Below are positions 57,926-64,000 of a DNA stretch of 64,000 bases, piece after piece (position 1 is the stretch's first letter; each line of letters starts with the position of its first letter). Both the position numbers and the translations under genes were made by a program. The DNA comes from Ramlibacter sp. (lineage in GTDB: Bacteria > Pseudomonadota > Gammaproteobacteria > Burkholderiales > Burkholderiaceae_C), in assembly GCA_016713005.1 (NCBI GenBank), contig JADJPY010000001.1, positions 701,271-765,270 on the forward strand, in the 5' to 3' direction. The notes beneath the pieces are model-generated. The model searched no databases and was not told where the DNA came from. It saw only the letters and a program-made list of their open reading frames with translations.

Positions 57926-58899
57926 ATGCACCCACAAATATCAATTACTCGCCGCCAATTGTTGGCGGGATGCACGGTCCTCGCTGCGCAGATGGGGTCA
58001 GACGCCTTGTGGGCCCAGGAAGTCGTCAAAGTGCTCGTCGGATTCCCTGCGGGCGGCGCGATCGATGCCACGGCCAGAGTCTATTCAAATGCGACTAGCA
58101 GCTTAGGAACAATGATCGTCGAGAATCGCGCGGGCGCGGCGGGAAACATCGCGGCGGGCACATTGGCGCAATCCCGTCCCGATGGCAACACGCTGATGCT
58201 TGCCCCAGTCAACGTCTATTGCATTTCGCAAGCGCTCTATCGAAGCCTGGCTTTCAATACCGCGCGCGACTTTGCACCGGTGGGAATCGTTGCCAAATTT
58301 CCTTGGGCTCTGGCAGTCCATCCGAGCATACCGGTCCAGAATGTGGCGGAACTGGTAGCTTGGATAAAGGCGAACCCCGAGAAAGCGATGTGCGGTATGG
58401 CGGCGATCGGGAGCGAGGGGCACCTGATGGCCTACGCCTTCAGCAAGGCTGCCGACGTCAACCTGACCTTCGCTCCTTACCGGGGTGGGGCGCCCATGAC
58501 CCAAGACCTGATGGGGGGCCAAATTCCGATGGCATTCGATGCCATCCCAAACCTCGCGCAACCGCACAAGGCCGGCAAGGTCAAAATGCTCGCCATCACC
58601 AGTGCGACCCGCTCTGAGCTGCTGCCCGAAGTGCCAACATTCAGCGAAGCCGGTTACCCAGTGGCCACCGGCGAGACCTGGATCGGGGCTTCCGTCCGGA
58701 GTGGCACCTCCGCTGTGCGCATTCATGCCCTCTCGGCCGCTTTCGAGTCTGCGGCCCGAGCGTCCGAAGTGCGCAACAAGCTGGCGGGTCTGGGGCTGCA
58801 GCCACGAGCAGCACCCCTGCGGAAATGGCCAAGGTTATCGTGGCCGATACCCAGCGCTATTCGGCGCTGGTCAAAGCCATAGGTCTGCAACTTGACTGA
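57926..58899 (+). pseudogene. Bug-type solute-binding protein with a late one-base frameshift
   Basis: Tripartite tricarboxylate transporter substrate-binding protein (Bug family), periplasmic. The signal has a Tat-like TRRQLLAG. Family motifs are present: VLVGFPAGGAIDATARVYS, VENRAGAAGNIAAG, PDGNTLMLAP, FAPYRGGAPMTQDLMGGQ and MLAITSATRSELLPEVPTF. Near 58803 one base is missing, so the read frame ends in unrelated residues. The correct tail (STPAEMAKVIVADTQRYSAL, ending VKAIGLQLD) follows one frame over, to a TGA at 58897. About 30 C-terminal residues are affected. Either a real mutation or a sequencing error. Likely imports an aromatic or dicarboxylic acid. Confidence 0.82.
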
Positions 58900-58968
58900 T
58901 ACGAATTCGACAACATCCGCCACGCGGCGAATTGAGCGTCTCTATCCGAACAGTGCCACAAGAACGTG

Positions 58969-60050
58969 ATGAGAAGCTTCACATATACCAGCCATCAACA
59001 GCGGGTGATCTTCGGAGCTGACTCGCTCCATATGCTCAAGTCAGAGATCGAGGCCTTGGGCCTGAGCAAAGCGCTGTTGCTCTGCACGCCTGAGCAACGC
59101 GACCAGGCCGAACGCTTGGCAGGCATGCTTGGACCGCAAGTTGCGGGCATATTCGACCGTGCCGTCATGCACGTTCCGATCGAGACCGCGCGCGAAGCCA
59201 GACAGGTCGCCGAGAAGCTGGGGGCTGGCTGCGCAGTGGCCATCGGCGGCGGATCGACCACTGGCCTAGGCAAGGCGATTGCACTGGTTTCGGGCTTGCC
59301 CATCATCGCGATCCCGACAACTTATGCAGGCTCCGAGATGACCTCAATCTACGGCATCACCGAGGCCGGCATCAAAAAAACCGGTAAGGACCCGCGGGTG
59401 CTACCACGCACAGTGATCTACGACCCAACCCTGAGTATCAGCCTTCCTCTGGCCTCGACAGTTACCAGCGGCATTAACGCCATCGCACATGCCGCCGAGG
59501 GCCTTTACGCACAGGACGGAATCCCATCATGGACCTGATGGCTGAGCAAGGCATTGCGGCTCTGGCACACGCCATACCGGCCATCTACGCTCATGCGTCA
59601 GACGTACTGCCATCGCAGGCCTTACTAGAGGCGCGGACGAACGCACTTTATGGCGCATGGCTCTGCGGCACAGTGCTCGGCAACGTGGGCATGGCACTGC
59701 ATCACAAACTCTGCCATACCCTGGGGGGAAGCTTCAACCTGCCTCATGCAGAATTGCACACCATTATCTTGCCCCATGCATTAGCGTACAACGCGTCCGC
59801 GGCGCCCAACGCGATGGAGAAGATCACTCGAGCCCTGCATGCAAGCAACGCAGCACAGGGCATATTTGATTTGGCACACGCCAACGGCGCGAAGGTTGCG
59901 CTGCAGGACATCGGCATGCAAGCCGAGGACTTGGACCGCGCCTGCGACCTGGCGCTGCAGAACCAATATCCCAACCCGCGACCTCTGGAACGAGCCGTCC
60001 TACGCCAATTGCTACAGGACGCCTTTGATGGTCGCAGACCTGCTGCGTGA
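58969..60050 (+). pseudogene. Maleylacetate reductase interrupted by a one-base frameshift
   Basis: NAD(P)H-dependent reductase of maleylacetate to 3-oxoadipate, in the iron-alcohol-dehydrogenase superfamily. First part: FTYTSHQQRVIFGADSLHML, GGGSTTGLGKAIAL, PTTYAGSEMTSIYGITEAG and INAIAHAAEGLYAQDG. Near 59518 a base is missing and the frame stops at 59538. The other frame resumes at NPIMDLMAEQGIAALA and runs to 60050 with LHHKLCHTLGGSFNLPHAE. Repaired, it would be about 359 residues, the family norm. Its product feeds directly into PcaIJ and PcaF. Confidence 0.85.
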
Positions 60051-60544
60051 TATGCGATTTGGTCCATACAACACAACAAAAGAAACCAGAGTTGAACTGC
60101 ACAAGCAATAGTCGGACCGATACACTTCTTGGCGACGGTTTCCGGATAGCTCTCAGCTTGACCTCTTGAAGCCTTGTTCTGAATTTCACAATGGCCGCAT
60201 TAAGTTGAAGCTGTGCAAAAGTGCATCGACAGGGTCCTCTGGCGTGAGTAGTATTTGTGAACAGGTCACAAGACACCGGCCAGCCCTCCGATGTGTGGAG
60301 CGGATATTTTTGCGGTTTGGGGGCCTTCTGATTTCGAGGGTGCTCAGTTTAAGGCAGCGAACAGGCCGACACTCACCAAGGCGCTGGACTCGATGGCGCC
60401 GGGATTTTGAGCACCTCGGGCGAGCTGGTCCATGCGGTGAAAAGCTGCGCACCATGCGCAACTCAAGAGTTTGGAAGAGCTTTCAGCCAATGCCGCGAGC
60501 CCCGGGGACGTTCTGGTCCACGCCGGCAACTGAGGCTAATACGC
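60051..60544. other. Gene-free stretch after the catabolic operon
   Basis: 494 nt with only short unsupported frames. No terminator, tRNA or clear IS end was seen. A short frame near 60340-60530 has a protein-like composition but is interrupted. Confidence 0.4.
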
Positions 60545-60857
60545 TCACAGCCAGTTGTCGAGAACGGCGCGGGTTTTTTCCCAGTAGCCGCGCAAGCGTT
60601 CAAGCTGCTGCGTCGCATTGACCGGCACCACACCGGTTTTTGCATGCGTTTCAAGCGCCATGCCGACAGACTGCATGGCCACCGCACCGACATTGCCGGC
60701 CGCCCCCACCAGCGCATGGCTGGCCCATGACAGCGCCTGGGCATCATCACTGCGGATGGCCTCGCCGATGGCGTCCAGGCGCAGCACGGCATCGGTCCTG
60801 AATAGCGCAATCACCTCACGTGTCATGGTCAGTGCATCGTCGTCAAACTCCTTGAAC
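60545..60857 (-). pseudogene. Hpt-domain gene cut by IS66
   Basis: About 104 codons of a histidine phosphotransfer domain: FKEFDDDALTMTREVIALFR, then the phospho-His motif SHALVGAAGNVGAVAMQS. Such domains relay phosphoryl groups in multistep two-component systems, alone or at the end of hybrid kinases. The 5' part is missing: the frame runs straight into the IS66 end at 60858. Confidence 0.75.
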
Positions 60858-60909
60858 GTAAGCGCGCAGCGAACCCATGTTGACCGCCGACGGCTGCCGT
60901 GGCTGACGA

Positions 60910-62430
60910 TCAGATGGCGTCGGGCTGCCAGCGATGCGGCAGCAGTTCCTCGATCTGGCTGGCCTTGTGCGTGGGCAGCCGTGTGAGGACGTCCTTGAGG
61001 TAGGCGTATGGGTCATGCCCGTTCATGCGCGCGGACTGAATCAAGCTCATCACCGCCGCGGCCCGCTGGCCGGCGCGCAGGCTCCCGGCGAACAGCCAGT
61101 TCGATCGTCCCAGTGCAATCGGGCGGATCTGGTTCTCGATCCAGTTGTTGTCCACCGGCAGTTGTCCGTCATCCGCGAACCGGGTCAGCGCCACCCAGCG
61201 CCGCAGGCTGTAGTCCAGCGCTTTGGCCGTTGCCGACCCTTCGGGCACCTTCTGGCGCTGCAGCAGCATCCACTGGTGCAGCGCATCGAGCACCGGCTGG
61301 GTGTGCCGCTGGCGCATGGCCTTGCGCTCGTCGGCGCTGATCTCCTTGGCCTCGCGTTCGATGTCGTAGACCTTGGCAAACTGCTGCAGCGCGAACTCGG
61401 CAATCTGGCTCTGGTTGGCCGCGTGCAGGTCGAAGAACTTGCGCCGGGCATGGGCCAGACAGCCCACCTCGGTCACGCCGCTGGCGATCAGGGCCTTGTA
61501 GCCGCTGAAGTCGTCGCAGGTCAGGCTGCCTCGCCACTCCCCCAGGAACGCCCGGGCGTGTTCACCAGCGCGCGATTCGCAGAAGTCGTAGACCACGGAT
61601 TTCATTCCCTCAAACGCCCCCGGGGCGTAGGCCCACAGGTACGCCCGGTGCGTCTTGCCGTTGCCGGGCTTGAGCATCTGCACCGGTGTCTCGTCGGCAT
61701 GCAGCACGCGGTGCTGGAGCATTTGTGCCTTGAGCGCATCCACCAGCGGCTGCAGGCGCACCCCGCAGATGCCCACCCACTGCGCCAGGGTCGATCTCGG
61801 GATGGCCAGACCGGCACGCCCAAAGATCTCCTCCTGGCGGTACAGCGGCAGGTGGTCGGCGTACTTGGCCACCAGCACCTGGGCCAGCAGCCCGGTGGTG
61901 GGGATGCCTTTGTCGATGACATGAGCGGCCACCGGCGCCTGGACGATGGTTTCGCACTTGGCACACGCCCATTTGCCGCGGATGTGGCGCTCCACGCTGA
62001 ACACCCCGGGCACGTAGTCCAGCTTCTCGGCCACGTCCTCGCCGATGCGCTTCATCTGGCAGCCGCAGCGGCAGGTGCTCGATTCGGGCTCGTGGCGGAT
62101 CTCGCGCCGGGGCAGGTTCGCGGGCAGTGGCAGCCGCTTGGGCTGTTTCTTCTCCTGCGGGCTCACCGCCGCGGACTCCTGCTGCAGCCCGTCGATCTCG
62201 CTGGCCACGGCCGCCAGGTCCGCCTCGATCTCGTCTTGCAGCAGGCTCTTTTGTTCGGGGTTGAAGCGCTCGGACTGGGCGGCGAACTTCATGCGCTTGA
62301 GAAGCGCGTTCTCGTGCGTGAGCTTCTCCAGCAACGCACCCTGGTGGCGCAGTTGTGTCATCAGGCGAGCGGTCATCTCGCGCAGTTGCTCAGCGCTCAG
62401 ATGCTCCAGGGATTGCGGCTGCACCACCAT
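60910..62430 (-). CDS. tnpC: IS66-family transposase TnpC
   Basis: 506 residues from MVVQPQSLEHLSAEQL. It has a leucine-zipper N-terminus (LRHQGALLEKLTHENALLKR), a zinc-type CRCGCQMKRIGEDV segment, catalytic Asp in VLHADETPVQMLKPG, second Asp in LTCDDFSGYKALIAS, the CLAHARRKFFDLH block and Glu in DNNWIENQIRPIALGRSNWL. All DDE residues appear intact. The upstream open frame is not coding. Without tnpA and tnpB the element is unlikely to move by itself. Confidence 0.92.
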   Translation of the reverse strand: MVVQPQSLEHLSAEQLREMTARLMTQLRHQGALLEKLTHENALLKRMKFAAQSERFNPEQKSLLQDEIEADLAAVASEIDGLQQESAAVSPQEKKQPKRLPLPANLPRREIRHEPESSTCRCGCQMKRIGEDVAEKLDYVPGVFSVERHIRGKWACAKCETIVQAPVAAHVIDKGIPTTGLLAQVLVAKYADHLPLYRQEEIFGRAGLAIPRSTLAQWVGICGVRLQPLVDALKAQMLQHRVLHADETPVQMLKPGNGKTHRAYLWAYAPGAFEGMKSVVYDFCESRAGEHARAFLGEWRGSLTCDDFSGYKALIASGVTEVGCLAHARRKFFDLHAANQSQIAEFALQQFAKVYDIEREAKEISADERKAMRQRHTQPVLDALHQWMLLQRQKVPEGSATAKALDYSLRRWVALTRFADDGQLPVDNNWIENQIRPIALGRSNWLFAGSLRAGQRAAAVMSLIQSARMNGHDPYAYLKDVLTRLPTHKASQIEELLPHRWQPDAI

Positions 62431-62510
62431 GGAGGTGACTGTGCCTGCGCCGAGCCGGGCACGCCATTGGCGCATGCCCCAATTGGCAAGTACCAACGGC
62501 TGCCGGACAG

Positions 62511-62690
62511 TCAGACCACGGTGATGACGCCGCCGTCGGCCAGGCGCTGCCAGGGCAAGCCCATGACCAGCGCATCGAGCTGCTGGCGCTGCAATTGGAG
62601 GTTGGCGCCAGCGGCCAGGGGCCAGATGAATTTGCCCTGGTGCAGCCGGCGTGCGGCCAGCCAGATATGGGACCCGGAGGCCGCTATGCT
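62511..62690 (-). pseudogene. Truncated IS66 tnpB
   Basis: The C-terminal ~55 residues of TnpB (HIWLAARRLHQGKFIWPLAA ... MGLPWQRLADGGVITVV). The N-terminal half is missing; the frame passes into unrelated sequence near 62670-62690. TnpB is the accessory protein needed by full IS66 elements. Confidence 0.78.
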
Positions 62691-62704
62691 GTGTCTGTCC
62701 GAAG

Positions 62705-63215
62705 AATCCCGTCCTTGCCGCGGCTGACCTGAGCAGCGAACGTGGACTCCCAGTGCACAAGGAGTTCACGATGCAAGAGGACCGGAGACCGAAGCAGACA
62801 CGCGGGTGCTGCGTACAAGCGGCTTGCGCGGTTTGATGCCGAGGGCTTGCCTGGCCTGCGAGATTCGCACCTGCCGCCCGCACACCAGACCTGCACCGTG
62901 TCTGCCGGCGGAGATCGCGAGCTTCGAGCAGCAGCGCCGGCAACGTCTTCCCTGTGGCGTATCGCTCAGGCGTGCGGGCGCAGCTTGGCTACCGTCAGCC
63001 GCTACATGGTGCAAGCCGGCCTGTCACGACTGAAGTCCTTGGATCCCGTGGAGCCGATCCGCCGCTACGAACGCGCCACGCCCGGCGAGCTGCTGCACAT
63101 CGACACGCAAACGGCTCGGACGCATCCACGTCCTGGGTGACCGCATCACTGGAGACCGCGCGAAAAACCGCAATCGTGGCATCGGATGGGAAGCCGTGCA
63201 CTTGGCGATCTATAA
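62705..63215 (+). pseudogene. IS481-family transposase remnant
   Basis: A start region CACAAGGAGTTCACGATG and broken frames encode YKRLARFDAEGLPGLRD, then RIAQACGRSLATVSRYMVQA and LDPVEPIRRYERATPGELLH. A frameshift after HIDT hides KRLGRIHVLGDRITGDRAKN and GIGWEAVHLAIYN. The sequence is then cut near 63215. These blocks are the N-terminal half of IS481-type DDE transposases. Non-functional. Confidence 0.78.
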
Positions 63216-63880
63216 TAGTGTCCTGTCCCCCTAATTCGTAGGCACAAAAACTGCATGGGTTGAGGCATCCTTGGAGATGTCTCATGCCGAACGCATACAC
63301 CCCCACCAGCACGATCGAGCTCACGGACATGGAGCGTGCGGAGCTCACTTCGATGGCCAGATCGCGCTCACTTCCAACAGCGTTGTCGTTGCGCGCGCGC
63401 ATCGTCCTGGCATGCGAAGGGCCGGACAAGGCCAGCACTCGACGCTGCGCGACGACACTGGGGATCGATCGCAACACGGTCATCATGGCGCGCGCGGTAT
63501 GCGGAATCGGCTCCAGGGCTGTACGCTGACGAGCTTCGACCAGGGCGGCCGCGCACGGTCGATGACGAACGAGTGGCAGAGTTGATCACGAAGACTCTGC
63601 ACAACAAGCCGGCGGACGGCGCAACACACTGAGCACGCGCGGCCTTGCCGCCGAAACCGGAATCAAGACCTCCGTCGCGCGTTACCTCAATGCCTTCCAA
63701 CTCAAGCCCTCACCGCGTGGAGAGCTTCAAACTCTGGGACGGATCCGCTGTTCATTGAGAAGCTGCGCGACGTCGTTGGCCTATACCTGAATCCCCCGGA
63801 AAACGCGCTGGTGCTCTGCGTTGACGAGAAGAGCCAGTGCCAGGCTCTGGAACGCACGCAGCCGATGCTGCCGACTTACT
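63216..63880 (+). pseudogene. IS630-family transposase remnant
   Basis: An intact start (MPNAYTPTSTIELTDMERAE at 63283) and helix-turn-helix (ATTLGIDRNTVIM) lead into at least three frame breaks. Later pieces are AGLYADELRPGRPRTVDDER, VAELITKTLHNKPADGATH, TGIKTSVARYL, and FIEKLRDVVGLYLNPPENAL with VLCVDEKSQCQALERTQPML, which holds a catalytic Asp. It ends near 63870. Non-functional. Confidence 0.8.
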
Positions 63881-64000
63881 TTCCGCAGGTCGCCAGACGC
63901 ATTTGCGCGTAATTTCCCGGTCGCGGGAAGGTCAAGGTTGGCGCGGTACTTCCAAGTCGATGAGACGCTCGGTCTGCTCCTCCCACTCACGCATAAGCTG
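63881..64000 (-). other. Window edge, possible C-terminus of another gene
   Basis: On the minus strand an open frame entering from the right edge reads QLMREWEEQTERLIDLEVPR, two more residues, then stops. It may be the tail of another transposase or gene; too short to assign. Confidence 0.3.

Larger units (their letters stand above)
60858..62690 (-). mobile_element. IS66-family element, truncated at its tnpB side
   Basis: The right end is GTAAGCGCGCAGCGAACCC, typical of IS66 terminal repeats, abutting the Hpt gene. tnpC is intact; tnpB keeps only its C-terminal part and tnpA is gone. The other end was lost near 62690 where IS481-like sequence begins. Confidence 0.82.

Noticed and set aside
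60934..62727. A 597-codon plus-strand open frame over the IS66 region
   Set aside because: Shadow of tnpC, which has intact DDE motifs on the minus strand.

Overview
The window reads as a chromosome segment of a GC-rich betaproteobacterium of the Burkholderiales, most likely family Comamonadaceae (Acidovorax/Diaphorobacter/Comamonas type). This rests on the assimilatory sulfur cluster with a DUF934 gene between sulfite reductase and cysH, the tmk-holB-pilZ-tatD order, and a dispersed repeat (seven copies seen) of a kind I associate with that family. No rRNA, tRNA or CRISPR was found.

1-35 kb looks like resident chromosome. From the left: a leftward sulfur assimilation operon (tauE-like, sulfite reductase, DUF934, cysH, cysD) chained by stop/start overlaps; a degenerate receiver protein; mnmC and yggX; an azoreductase with a divergent LysR regulator; a type I secretion locus (ABC exporter, HlyD adaptor, a 33% GC two-helix membrane protein, and an 1888-residue RTX protein); dsbB, tex, a patatin-like hydrolase and UDP-glucose dehydrogenase; an iron alcohol dehydrogenase; a thioesterase-GNAT fusion; a Wzy/O-antigen-ligase protein with TPRs; ygfZ; then mltG-tmk-holB-pilZ-tatD-ankyrin. 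The ~55-bp repeat is scattered only here. It supplies a start codon, supplies a stop codon, and lies in frame inside hlyD and dsbB.

35-46 kb is an accessory island. It opens with plasmid/ICE-type genes (an unknown Arg-rich protein, an H-NS family protein, a KfrA-like coiled-coil protein with a palindromic operator). A heavy-metal resistance block follows: a P-type ATPase with five tandem HMA domains, lspA, a thioredoxin, a CDF transporter and a DsbA-like protein. Two promoters there have the 19-bp spacer typical of MerR-family control, but no merR gene is visible. The block is scarred: an lspA fragment is fused to a truncated desaturase, and SCO and dihydrolipoamide dehydrogenase genes are broken.

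47-55 kb is an apparent composite transposon. Two same-orientation 825-bp IS5-family copies, each flanked by CTAG, enclose etfB-etfA, an IclR regulator and pcaI-pcaJ-pcaF. One IS copy is intact, needing a -1 frameshift at A8; the other carries indels. Truncated genes lie just inside the left copy and just outside the right copy.

55-60 kb holds a LysR-controlled catabolic operon: alpha/beta hydrolase, VOC protein, Bug-type solute-binding protein and maleylacetate reductase. The last two each carry a one-base frameshift. Maleylacetate reductase, PcaIJ and PcaF catalyse consecutive steps from maleylacetate to succinyl-CoA plus acetyl-CoA, so the two blocks together look like a lower pathway for aromatic degradation assembled by insertion sequences. 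60.5-64 kb is an IS graveyard: IS66 inserted in an Hpt gene, then IS481 and IS630 remnants.
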